Shown here: one piece after another, positions 9,197-16,850 of the stretch
Numbering within the stretch: position 1 is the first letter of the stretch
Layout of the letters: each line of letters begins with the position of its first letter
Origin: Acidimicrobiales bacterium
Lineage (GTDB): Bacteria; Actinomycetota; Acidimicrobiia; Acidimicrobiales; Poriferisodalaceae
Length of the DNA: 64,000 nt
Direction: 5' to 3'
Assembly: GCA_009843525.1 (NCBI GenBank)
Contig: VYDH01000014.1
Coordinates: 1 to 64,000 of the forward strand
Program-made: the position numbers and the translations under genes
The notes under the pieces: model-generated
What the model was told of the DNA's origin: nothing
Seen by the model: only the letters and a program-made list of their open reading frames with translations
The model's database searches: none

Positions 9197-9275
9197 TTGA
9201 GGAGTGGCTTTGCGGAAAACTGCTTCTGACCTGCTGTTATAGTCAATTCTGGGAATAAGTGGCAATCTGTTCTCG

Positions 9276-9348
9276 TGGAGGTGAGGGGAATCGAACCCCT
9301 GGCCTCTTCGATGCGACCGAAGCGCTCTACCAACTGAGCTACACCCCC
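9276..9348 (-). tRNA. tRNA-Ala (anticodon CGC)
   Basis: Read on the minus strand, the 73 bases fold as a full cloverleaf. The acceptor GGGGGTG pairs with CACCTCC, the D stem is GCTC/GAGC, the anticodon stem CTTCG/CGAAG carries loop GTCGCAT with anticodon CGC, and the T stem is AGGGG/CCCCT with TTCGATT. The G3-U70 wobble, the alanine identity element, is present, as is discriminator A. CCA is not encoded. The integrase next to its 3' end suggests this gene is, or was, an island attachment site. Confidence 0.96.
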
Positions 9349-9380
9349 GAGTCGGGCGGCCGTCGAATATACCTGCGCTG

Positions 9381-9434
9381 CTGTGACTACTCGTTCGCCT
9401 GACGGCGCTGTGTCTACTCGTTCGCCTGACGGCG
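9381..9434. repeat. 27-bp tandem duplication of a gene 3' end
   Basis: Two tandem 27-bp units (9381-9407 and 9408-9434) differ at one base. The inner copy is the last codons and stop of the membrane-protein gene at 9414-9920; the outer copy repeats them just beyond it. Each unit contains the small inverted repeat CGCC-TGAC-GGCG. Confidence 0.8.
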
Positions 9435-9920
9435 AATCATCCTGACGGTCGACGCGGTGGCTGGGTCTCGCAACGGCAGGTAGTGCACTTCGGCCGTGGG
9501 CGCTGCGCGGCGTCGGCGCACGACGAGCATGACGAATGCGGCCGACGCCACGAACAGCACGCCACAGGCGGCAAGCGCCCACAGCGATCCGGTGACCAGC
9601 GTGCCGGCGAGCGCCACCAGGGTGCACAGCACCAGCAGCGTGCCGATGTCGCGCCGACGGATTGCCGCCTGGGCTGGCGTGGCCGGCATCGACGTGGACG
9701 GGCTGGTCCATCGTCGCTGCGGTCCGCCGGAGTGCCTCAGCTTGTGCTCCTGTGAGATCTGGGCCGCGGCCGGTGCTGATCGGCCGAGTGAATCGAGTTG
9801 CTGGCGGAACTGGTCGACAGAGGAGGTCGCTCTCCGGCGCGGTCGGAACAGACGCGCCACGTCAGGGGCTAGGACAACGATCCAGACGACGGCCAGCAGC
9901 ACCAGGACCAGTTGTGTCAC
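9414..9920 (-). CDS. Hypothetical membrane protein
   Basis: A 168-residue protein with one N-terminal hydrophobic segment (residues about 3-20, LVLVLLAVVWIVVLAPDVA) and a C-terminal pair (about 93-113 and 117-136). These are separated by a basic, Ser/Gln-rich cytoplasmic-looking loop with a VDQFRQQLDSLGR helix. The pattern resembles small conserved actinobacterial membrane proteins of unknown function. It lies between tRNA-Ala and moaC. No catalytic motif is visible. Its last codons are duplicated just downstream (9381-9434). Confidence 0.75.
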   Translation of the reverse strand: MTQLVLVLLAVVWIVVLAPDVARLFRPRRRATSSVDQFRQQLDSLGRSAPAAAQISQEHKLRHSGGPQRRWTSPSTSMPATPAQAAIRRRDIGTLLVLCTLVALAGTLVTGSLWALAACGVLFVASAAFVMLVVRRRRAAPTAEVHYLPLRDPATASTVRMIRRQANE

Positions 9921-10012
9921 GCATCACCTGCCTCGCCGGCGGGCCTGCCCACACAGGGTGCCATCTCGCGATGCACGCACAGCGCATTGCTGATGAGCGA
10001 ATTGGCCGAAGA

Positions 10013-10507
10013 CTAGTGCTCCTCGGCGGACTCTGTCCGCCGGTACGGGCCTGACTTGCCGCCGGTCTTCTCCCACAGCGTGAGGTCGCCGATGACCATG
10101 GACCGGTCGGCCGACTTGCACATGTCGTAGATGGTGAGCGCAGCGATCGAACAGGCCGTCATGGCTTCCATCTCGACGCCGGTTCGATCCACCGTCTCGA
10201 CTTGAGCCTCGATCTCGATCCATGTGTCGGCGATCTCGAAGTTCACATACACAGCACCGACCAGCAGAGGGTGGCAGAGCGGGATGAGATCCGGAGTGCG
10301 CTTGGCGGCCTGGATGCCGGCCACCCGGGCGACAGCAATGACGTCTCCCTTCGCGATCGCACCGCGCGCAACCAGCGACGCCGTCTCGGCTGCCATGTGC
10401 ACACGACAGCGAGCAATCGCGCGGCGGTGGGATGCCTCCTTCGGCGTCACATCGACCATGCGTGCCCGGCCGAGCGGGTCCAAGTGGGTGAAGGGTGACT
10501 CGGCCAT
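10013..10507 (-). CDS. moaC: Cyclic pyranopterin monophosphate synthase MoaC
   Basis: A 164-residue MoaC, which with MoaA converts GTP to cyclic pyranopterin monophosphate, the first step of molybdenum cofactor synthesis. Family blocks are clear: MVDVTPKEASHRRAIA, KGDVIAVARVAGIQAAKRT, LIPLCHPL, VETVDRTGVEMEAMTACSIA and the C-terminal EKTGGKSG. Length is normal. Its ATG lies 4 bases after the moaA stop, so moeA-moaA-moaC form one minus-strand operon. It supplies the cofactor that the molybdoenzymes at 922-7441 need. Confidence 0.97.
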   Translation of the reverse strand: MAESPFTHLDPLGRARMVDVTPKEASHRRAIARCRVHMAAETASLVARGAIAKGDVIAVARVAGIQAAKRTPDLIPLCHPLLVGAVYVNFEIADTWIEIEAQVETVDRTGVEMEAMTACSIAALTIYDMCKSADRSMVIGDLTLWEKTGGKSGPYRRTESAEEH

Positions 10508-10511
10508 GCCT

Positions 10512-11540
10512 TCAGCCGCCGATCTGACTCATCGTCCGTTTGGGTTTGATGAAATTGACCTGACCGATGGAGTGGCCGGCCCATTTCGTGCCGACCGCAT
10601 CGCGGACCGCTGTTGCCAGCAGATCATCCAGCTCGTCGCCCGTCGCACCGCCGCGCAGAATCGACCGCATGTCGAACTCGTCGAGCGCGAACAGGCACGT
10701 GCGGAACTGGCCCTCGGCAGTGAGCCGCACCCGGTCGCAGTTGCCGCAGAACGGTTTGGTGACGCTGGCGATGACACCGACCTGGCCGCCGCCGTCGAGA
10801 TACCGGTAGCGCTCGGCGGGCTCGTTTGCGCGCATGACGGGCTCGGTCGGAAACTCAGCCGAGATTGCCGCCAGGATCTCGTCAGCAGGCACAACGACAT
10901 CTGCATTCCACACGTCGCCGGCTTCGAGCGGCATGAACTCGATGAAGCGGACTTCGACGCCCCGCTCGCGGCCGTACCGGGCGAAATCCACAACTTCGTC
11001 GTCGTTGATGCCACGCATCATGACCGTGTTGATCTTCACCGGGGCGAGCCCGGCATCGACGGCCGCGTCAATGCCGTCGAGCACACGGTCCAGCTCGTCG
11101 CGTCGGGTCAGCTCCAGGAACCGGTCGCGCTGCAGCGAATCGAGGCTGATATTGATGCGCGACAGGCCGGCGGAGGCCAGCGGCTTGGCATGCAGGCGCA
11201 ACGTGGCGCCGTTTGTCGTCAGCGCAACGTCGACGCCCAGCCCGGCGAGGCGTTCGACCAACCGCGGCAGGTGAGCGCGCACCAAGGGCTCACCTCCCGT
11301 CAGGCGAATGCTCTCGAAGCCGAATCGCTCCACGCACACCTTGGCGAATCGCTCGATCTCCTCGAAGCTCAGGATCTCCGATCGCGGCAGCCACGTCATG
11401 CCTTCGGCCGGCATGCAGTACTGGCAGCGGAAGTTGCACCGGTCGGTGACGGAAATGCGCAGGTCGCCCACGATCCGGCCAAACGGATCGATGAGATCGG
11501 TTGCCCGGGCCGGAGCAACGACACCTGCTGCGCCATTCAT
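10512..11540 (-). CDS. moaA: GTP 3',8-cyclase MoaA
   Basis: A 342-residue radical SAM enzyme that rearranges GTP to 3',8-cyclo-GTP for molybdopterin synthesis. The SAM cluster motif is Cys35-x3-Cys39-x2-Cys42 (CNFRCQYC). The second 4Fe-4S site is in FCGNCDRVRLTAEGQFRTC near the C-terminus, and the protein ends in the Gly-Gly needed for activity. LTGGEPLVR and SLDSLQRDRFLELT are further family blocks. ATG start; 33 bases follow the moeA stop and 4 bases precede moaC. Confidence 0.97.
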   Translation of the reverse strand: MNGAAGVVAPARATDLIDPFGRIVGDLRISVTDRCNFRCQYCMPAEGMTWLPRSEILSFEEIERFAKVCVERFGFESIRLTGGEPLVRAHLPRLVERLAGLGVDVALTTNGATLRLHAKPLASAGLSRINISLDSLQRDRFLELTRRDELDRVLDGIDAAVDAGLAPVKINTVMMRGINDDEVVDFARYGRERGVEVRFIEFMPLEAGDVWNADVVVPADEILAAISAEFPTEPVMRANEPAERYRYLDGGGQVGVIASVTKPFCGNCDRVRLTAEGQFRTCLFALDEFDMRSILRGGATGDELDDLLATAVRDAVGTKWAGHSIGQVNFIKPKRTMSQIGG

Positions 11541-11573
11541 TGGCCTGAGCGTATCCAGCGGCGTGCGGGCTGC

Positions 11574-12854
11574 TCAGTCGAGCAGCAGCACCTCAACCGA
11601 GCCGCCGGCGCGCACCCCATCGCCGTCGGGCACGACCGCCAGCGCATTGGCCTTCGCCATCGCCCACAGCATGTGCGAGCCCTGCCCGCCGGCGGAGCGC
11701 ACTTCGACGCCGCCGTCGGTAGGTGTCGCCAGCACCCGCATGAAATGCGTCTTGCCGTCGGAGCGCCGCGGCAGGGCCTCCGCAGCCGTGGCTTCAACCG
11801 TCGGTCGGACGGGATCGGGATGGCCCATCATCGAGCGCAGGCCCGGCCGGGCGAAGAGTTCGAACGACACCATGGACGAGACGGGATTTCCCGGCAGGCC
11901 GAATACCGGCACATCGCCCACTGTGCCGAACGCCAGCGGTTTTGCAGGCTTGATGGCCACCTGCATCCAACGCATGTCGCCGACGCGGTCGAGCACGGCC
12001 TTGACATAGTCGAAGTCGCCCATGCTGACGCCGCCGGAGGTGACGATGACATCGCATGTCTGCACACCTGTAGTGATCGCAGTTTCGATCTCGTCGGGAT
12101 CGTCGGGAGCTAGTCCCAGATCGACCGGGATCACATCGACCCGTTGCGCCAATGCCAGCAGGGTTCGACGGTTCGAATCGCGGATCTGACCGGGCCGCAG
12201 CGGGCTGCCGTCGTCGACGAGCTCATCGCCTGTCGACAGCACGCCGACCCGCAGCCGCGGGAAGACCTCCACTTCGGTCATCCCGAGGCTGCACAGCACG
12301 CCGAGATGTCCCGCAGTGAGTTCCGTGCCGGCGGCGAACACATGGGTTCCGGCATGCAGGTCGTCGCCGACGGGCCGCACATGGTTGCCCGGCGGAACGC
12401 TCACCTCAACGCGCACGGTCTCGGCGGCACCGTTTCCGGAAGCGGGCCCGTCGGCCGCCGTGCTGTTCGGATTCGCTGTGCTGCTCGGAGTCACGAGGCT
12501 GGTCCGCTCCACCATGACCACCGCATCGGCGCCCGGCGGGATGATCGCGCCCGTCATGATGCGGCTGGCCTCGCCCGGCCCCACCGTCACCTGAGGGGCA
12601 TGTCCCGCGGCAATCGTCTCGACGACCCGCAGTTCGCACGGCGCATCGACCACGTCGACAGACCGGACAGCGAATCCGTCCATAGCCGTGTTGGCGAATT
12701 GCGGGATGGCTTCAGACGAGATGATCTCGCTGGCTGTTACCAAGCCCAGTGCGTCGGCAACAGGCACCGATTGCGGCGCTCGCGCGGGGCATCGGTCGAG
12801 CACGAATTCGCGCACGGATTCCAAGGGCAACATCGGACGCAATGTACTGGGCAC
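11574..12854 (-). CDS. moeA: Molybdopterin molybdenumtransferase MoeA
   Basis: A 426-residue MoeA, inserting molybdate into adenylylated molybdopterin. Domains run in order: the N-terminal MoeA_N region with ANTAMDGFAV, the MogA-like domain with RVGVLSTGDELV and VTSGGVSMGDFDYVK, PAKPLAFG, PVFGLPGNPVSSMVSFELF, and the C-terminal domain IV. A Ser/Asn/Gly-rich insert around residues 127-150 is lineage-specific. It is the first gene of moeA-moaA-moaC. The upstream pyrophosphorylase stop is 23 bases before its start, so it may be part of the same transcript. Confidence 0.96.
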   Translation of the reverse strand: MPSTLRPMLPLESVREFVLDRCPARAPQSVPVADALGLVTASEIISSEAIPQFANTAMDGFAVRSVDVVDAPCELRVVETIAAGHAPQVTVGPGEASRIMTGAIIPPGADAVVMVERTSLVTPSSTANPNSTAADGPASGNGAAETVRVEVSVPPGNHVRPVGDDLHAGTHVFAAGTELTAGHLGVLCSLGMTEVEVFPRLRVGVLSTGDELVDDGSPLRPGQIRDSNRRTLLALAQRVDVIPVDLGLAPDDPDEIETAITTGVQTCDVIVTSGGVSMGDFDYVKAVLDRVGDMRWMQVAIKPAKPLAFGTVGDVPVFGLPGNPVSSMVSFELFARPGLRSMMGHPDPVRPTVEATAAEALPRRSDGKTHFMRVLATPTDGGVEVRSAGGQGSHMLWAMAKANALAVVPDGDGVRAGGSVEVLLLD

Positions 12855-12877
12855 GGCGATCTCGATGCGGGTGTACC

Positions 12878-14029
12878 TCAGTCGGCGATCTCGATGCCTC
12901 GTCCGGAGAGGATCCGAGTGATCTCGGGTCGGCGCGCCTCGAGTTCTGCTGGATCCTTGACGGGCTGGAAGCGGCCGTCGGGCCCATCGCGCTCGACCAG
13001 CAGCAATGCCGTTTCCGCGAACGCCGACAGCTCGCCGATCAGCCGCTCGAACTGCACCACCTCGGCGCCATCGACCTGCTTGTGCACCTCGAACCAGGTG
13101 AGCGGCCAGCTGGCTGCGAACACCTCTACGTCGGCGACGAGGGAGTTCGTATTCACCGCGCCAGGCGCCAGCGGATCAACGCCGGGTGGCAGTCGAAACG
13201 ACTCCACGATCTGCAGCCGCCCGTCCACACGCCACGGCGAGCCTCCCGAAGCGTCGCCCCGGACAACTTCGCAGGTGAGCGGTCTCGCCCCGGCAAGGTG
13301 CGCTCCGATCACCGCAGGATCCAGTGTTGCCGCAGCGTTGTCGACGTTGGTGACGAAGAGGCAGCGCCCGCCGCCTTGTGCGAACCGGCTCAGGTCGCCG
13401 CTCCGCTGCAGCGCCCATGGAGCGTCCCCATGCCCTGGTGCGTGCAGTGAGACAGCGCCGCGGGCATCTCGAAACACGCCACCGGCGGGTGTGAGTCGCA
13501 TCGAGACGCCCTGAGGGGCGATGCCGATGGGAACGTCGGGCGTCGCCGCCGCGGCTGCCCAGTCGCGCAGAACGCCATCGGACTGGAAGCTGGTCATCAG
13601 CCACAAGGGAACGGAGCACCCCAGCTGACCGGCGACGTGGCACAGGTCGGCCAGCTTTGCGGCCGCAAAAGTCAGGCCTGGGAGTACCTCGGCCAGCGCT
13701 TTCACCCCGCCCCCGAAGCGAGTGGCCATGCCCCCGGCCAAGAGCAAGACGCCCACCTGCCCGCCGCTGATCGCTTCGCGACCGGCGCGAGCGAGCTGCT
13801 CGCGTTCAACGGAGCCCGACGGGGGCAGCGGCACCAGGTCACCGTGCTGCGGGGGTTCAATGCTCCCGCTCACCCAGTTGGCATCGGTGCGGCCCGGTGT
13901 TGACGCCTGTCGAGCGGTCAGCCGGTTGCGCAGGCCGTCGAACGTTTCGGGCTCGAAGCCGTATGCCACCAGCGTCTCGGCCACCGCTCTGTCGATGCCG
14001 TACCGGTCTGCCAAGTCCGAGGCGAGCAC
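12878..14029 (-). CDS. UDP-sugar pyrophosphorylase family protein
   Basis: A 383-residue nucleotidyltransferase of the UDPGP type I family, which makes UDP-glucose or UDP-N-acetylhexosamine from UTP and sugar-1-phosphate. The nucleotide-binding loop is VLLLAGGMATRFGG (residues about 94-107). Later blocks are the MTSFQSDG segment, GHGDAPWAL for the sugar-phosphate site, and LFVTNVDNAAATLDP. It is shorter than eukaryotic UGPases (about 480-500), as is common for bacterial members, and has an N-terminal UBA-like helical segment. Substrate choice between glucose and GlcNAc cannot be decided by eye. Confidence 0.85.
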   Translation of the reverse strand: MLASDLADRYGIDRAVAETLVAYGFEPETFDGLRNRLTARQASTPGRTDANWVSGSIEPPQHGDLVPLPPSGSVEREQLARAGREAISGGQVGVLLLAGGMATRFGGGVKALAEVLPGLTFAAAKLADLCHVAGQLGCSVPLWLMTSFQSDGVLRDWAAAAATPDVPIGIAPQGVSMRLTPAGGVFRDARGAVSLHAPGHGDAPWALQRSGDLSRFAQGGGRCLFVTNVDNAAATLDPAVIGAHLAGARPLTCEVVRGDASGGSPWRVDGRLQIVESFRLPPGVDPLAPGAVNTNSLVADVEVFAASWPLTWFEVHKQVDGAEVVQFERLIGELSAFAETALLLVERDGPDGRFQPVKDPAELEARRPEITRILSGRGIEIAD

Positions 14030-14176
14030 GCTGCCAGAACCTAGGGCGTGAACGGAACGACTACTAACGGCCGGGAATTCGAGGCTGCCCGCTTCAGCCC
14101 AGGGCTACACTGCTCGGCGGCTCGGGTACTGCGGTGACCAGAGCGACTGGCCCCAAGGGACACCGGACGGGACTTC

Positions 14177-14584
14177 ATGCCGACCTACGAGTATCGCTGC
14201 ACCGTCTGCGGGCGGATGTTCGAGCGTTACCAGAGCTTTTCCGACGACCCCATCACCGTCTGCCCGCTGCCAGCAGCCGTACTGCCTGACAACATGGCAG
14301 CGCTCAACGGGGCCGAGACCAACGGAGCAGTGCCGGTGTGCAGCGGTGAGGTCCGCAAGGTGTTCTCCAACGTCGGGATCAGCTTCAAGGGCAGCGGCTT
14401 CTACCGGAACGACAGCAGGTCCGAGGGCCGGAGCACGTCGAAGGCTCCTGGCAATGACTCGTCGGGCTCATCGAACTCAAGCACCACCAGCGATTCTGCA
14501 AGCAAAGAATCGGCCTCGTCGGACAGCAACGCGTCGAAAGACTCGTCGAGTTCAACCGTCGGGGCCGCCTCGGCGTCAGGCTGA
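14177..14584 (+). CDS. FmdB-family zinc ribbon protein with split knuckle
   Basis: A 135-residue protein starting MPTYEYRCTVCGRMFE, the hallmark of FmdB/CxxC_CxxC_SSSS regulatory zinc ribbons. The first knuckle is Cys8/Cys11. The second, normally a compact CPxC before the EVRKVF block, is interrupted: Cys29-Pro30 and Val54-Cys55 are separated by 23 Ala/Asn-rich residues (DNA 14267-14335). After VGISFKGSGFYRNDSRSEG comes the usual Ser-rich tail of about 50 residues. Role in the family is poorly defined (a regulator of amide/formate genes is the historical name). Strong family match with an unusual insertion. Confidence 0.9.
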   Translation: MPTYEYRCTVCGRMFERYQSFSDDPITVCPLPAAVLPDNMAALNGAETNGAVPVCSGEVRKVFSNVGISFKGSGFYRNDSRSEGRSTSKAPGNDSSGSSNSSTTSDSASKESASSDSNASKDSSSSTVGAASASG

Positions 14585-14651
14585 CGCCTCCAGCATCGAG
14601 ACAAGCCCGCAGCGGCCCAGCCGCTGCCATGGCTTCGCGACGGAGGCTCTC

Positions 14652-15269
14652 ATGACGTTCATCTCACAGCTCAGCGACGTGTGGAGACGTCGCCCCAACA
14701 CAGTGCACTGGGCTGCGGTCGGCGTGGTCGCGCTCGTGGCGCTCTTGCTGGTCGCAGGGACGGCCGGCCGCGCGCGTTCGGCAGCAGCCGCCTGGGGAAC
14801 GTCGGTGCGAGTGCTGGCCGCGCAGACCTCGCTGGCAGTGGGTAGCTCGCCGACCGAGCATGTCGATCTCGTCGACGTACCAGCCCATCTCGTGCCTGCC
14901 GGGGCGCTCACCAGTGCGTTCGGTCTCGGCGAGCTGACCCGGGCCGTCCCGCAGGGCGCCTTGCTGACCGAGCTCGACTTCCACCCCGCATCAGGAGTGA
15001 GCCCAGGACGCCGCGGCATAGGCATCAGCGTCGTGCCGCATGCCCCCGATGTGAAGCCCGGCACCCCCGTCGAGCTCATGCTGTTCGCTGATCTCGATCC
15101 GTTCGATCCCGACGCGGGCGATGCCGATGCAGCTCGCGTGCCGGCTTTTGTCCTCGCCGCATCCCGGGATCGGTGGCTTGTCGAGATTGAGCCGGTCCAC
15201 CTCGACGCGGTGGCACGGGCCAGCGCCACGGGCGTCGTGGTACCCGTGGTGGTCAGCGCAGACCGCTGA
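14652..15269 (+). CDS. SAF-domain membrane-anchored protein (CpaB-like)
   Basis: I placed the start at ATG 14652 (MTFISQLSDVW), giving 205 residues; a longer open frame reaching into the FmdB gene is not coding. A single N-terminal membrane segment (VVALVALLLVAGTAG) is followed by an extracellular SAF-like domain. The VRVLAAQTSLAVGSSPTEHV and VPAHLVPAGALTS stretches resemble the RcpC/CpaB pilus-assembly or antifreeze-like module. A C-terminal domain of unknown role follows. No pilus genes are nearby. Its last 17 bases overlap the 3' end of uppP on the opposite strand. Confidence 0.65.
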   Translation: MTFISQLSDVWRRRPNTVHWAAVGVVALVALLLVAGTAGRARSAAAAWGTSVRVLAAQTSLAVGSSPTEHVDLVDVPAHLVPAGALTSAFGLGELTRAVPQGALLTELDFHPASGVSPGRRGIGISVVPHAPDVKPGTPVELMLFADLDPFDPDAGDADAARVPAFVLAASRDRWLVEIEPVHLDAVARASATGVVVPVVVSADR

Positions 15270-16113
15270 TGGCCACTACGGCCACAGCGGCTGCGAGTGC
15301 TAGCCGGTAGCCGGCGAACAGCGCGAACGGGCTGCGCTGCGGGCGGCGACCGGTCCGATCCAGCAACCACACCATGGCGGCAACGCCTGCCCACGACGAC
15401 ACTGCCGCAGCTAGGCCCCCCACGATGAACAGCCACAGCTCTGTACTGGTCGGCGCAGCATCGCCGAGCGTCGCGAAGCGATACACGCCTGCCCCGGCGA
15501 TGAGCGGCAGGCTCATGAGAAAGGCCAGCCGCGCCACTGCGGCTCGGTCGAAGCCAAGCCACCGACCTGCCGTGATGGTCACTCCCGATCGGCTGACGCC
15601 CGGGAGCAGCGCTGTCGCTTGCGCGAGGCCCATGCCGAGGGCGTCCCGTACCCGGTAGGAGTCTTGAGGCCGCTGCGCGCCCCGTCGGCGCGCCGCAACA
15701 TCGGACCGCCACAGCAGCCAGCCGAAGCCGGCCAATAGCACTGCGATCAGCAGCGGCTGCTCGGCGAGGTCGAGCAGCCGGCCTTCCAGGGCGACGCCCA
15801 CCACGGCTGCGGGAACCGCCGACAACGCCAAGCTCGCTGCGATCAAGGTGTCGCGCTCGGCACGCCCGCGGATGCCGCGCCAGAGTGCCGCGGCGTAGCG
15901 GGCGATGTCGGCACGCAGGAACAAGGCTGCTCCGGCCAGCGTGCCGACGTGCACGGCGACATCGAAGGCGTTTTCCAGCTCACTGTCGCCGTCGAAGAGA
16001 TCCCAGCCGGCCAGCCAGGGCACCACTTCGAGGTGGGCACTCGACGAGATTGGGAAGAACTCCGTCAGTCCCTGCAGCAGGCCAAGCAGGATCGCGACGG
16101 CCGGGTCCGGCAC
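15253..16113 (-). CDS. uppP: Undecaprenyl-diphosphatase UppP (BacA)
   Basis: A membrane phosphatase recycling the undecaprenyl carrier of peptidoglycan synthesis. I chose GTG 16113 (VPDPAVAILLGLLQGL), 8 bases after the PHP-gene stop, giving 286 residues, normal for the family. The catalytic blocks GLTEFFPISSSAHL near the N-terminus and PGVSRSGVTITAGRWLGFDR in the middle are intact. About eight hydrophobic segments follow the expected pattern. It is probably co-transcribed with the PHP-domain gene upstream. Confidence 0.95.
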   Translation of the reverse strand: MPDPAVAILLGLLQGLTEFFPISSSAHLEVVPWLAGWDLFDGDSELENAFDVAVHVGTLAGAALFLRADIARYAAALWRGIRGRAERDTLIAASLALSAVPAAVVGVALEGRLLDLAEQPLLIAVLLAGFGWLLWRSDVAARRRGAQRPQDSYRVRDALGMGLAQATALLPGVSRSGVTITAGRWLGFDRAAVARLAFLMSLPLIAGAGVYRFATLGDAAPTSTELWLFIVGGLAAAVSSWAGVAAMVWLLDRTGRRPQRSPFALFAGYRLALAAAVAVVAISGLR

Positions 16114-16121
16114 GGCAGCCC

Positions 16122-16847
16122 CTAGTCGTCGCTCCCCACCGAAGGAACGATGCGCGGCTTCCAGCGACGGGGTGGGTCGTAGTGATGGCCGACGGCCCAA
16201 CCCTGGCGCATCGATGCCAGAAAACCGGCGGGATCGTCGTCGCGGAAGTCGGGCATCTCCAGATATGCGCCCCCGAGTGCCTCGGCGACATGAGCGTCGC
16301 TGCCCGCGCCCGGCGCCAAGCCATGCTCACTGGCGTATCGGGATGCCCGCGAGTTGAGGCTGGACAGGCTCGTCTTTGCGTTAAGCACCTCAATGCCATC
16401 GACCAGGCCCTCGCCGACCAGCTCGTCGAGCACGTCGTGACGCAGGTTGTTGCGGAGCGGGTCGAACGGGTGCGGGATGTAGACGAGTCCGCCCTGAGAC
16501 TTCACTGCCTGTGCGGCCGCGACCGGTGCCAGGCCCTGCGGCACGCGTTCGGCCAGGAACAACCCGATGATCTCTCCGGCGTGAGTCTTCATCTCCTCGC
16601 CGATCACGACGCGGGCATCCAGCTCGCCTTGCAGTTGCTGGGCACCTCGCACCGCGTTGTGGTCGGTGATGCACACCACGTCGATGCCGCATTCGGACAG
16701 GCACTGCGCAAATTCTTCGGGTGTCGTTGTCGAGTCACCGGACCACATGGTGTGAGTGTGGAAGTCAACACGCACCCAGCCCGCCGGGCAGCTGTCGGCC
16801 AAGTGCGGATGCCGTTCGACGGCTGCTGGTGCGGGCGGGCGCGGCAT
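16122..16847 (-). CDS. PHP-domain metal-dependent phosphoesterase
   Basis: A 241-residue PHP (polymerase and histidinol phosphatase) protein. The metal ligands appear in order: DFHTHTMWSGD, CITDHN, a glutamate in GEEMKTHAGEIIG, IPHPFDPLRNN and GSDAH. Relatives hydrolyse nucleotide or sugar phosphates, such as 3',5'-nucleoside bisphosphates; the substrate here is not evident. It sits between pmbA and uppP with gaps of 3 and 8 bases, implying one minus-strand operon tldD-pmbA-PHP-uppP. Confidence 0.85.
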   Translation of the reverse strand: MPRPPAPAAVERHPHLADSCPAGWVRVDFHTHTMWSGDSTTTPEEFAQCLSECGIDVVCITDHNAVRGAQQLQGELDARVVIGEEMKTHAGEIIGLFLAERVPQGLAPVAAAQAVKSQGGLVYIPHPFDPLRNNLRHDVLDELVGEGLVDGIEVLNAKTSLSSLNSRASRYASEHGLAPGAGSDAHVAEALGGAYLEMPDFRDDDPAGFLASMRQGWAVGHHYDPPRRWKPRIVPSVGSDD

Positions 16848-16850
16848 CGC

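Noticed and set aside
10224-12113. Long plus-strand open frame (629 codons) across moaA/moeA
   Set aside because: It is antisense to well-supported moa genes and has no recognisable domain; long antisense frames are expected at this G+C content.
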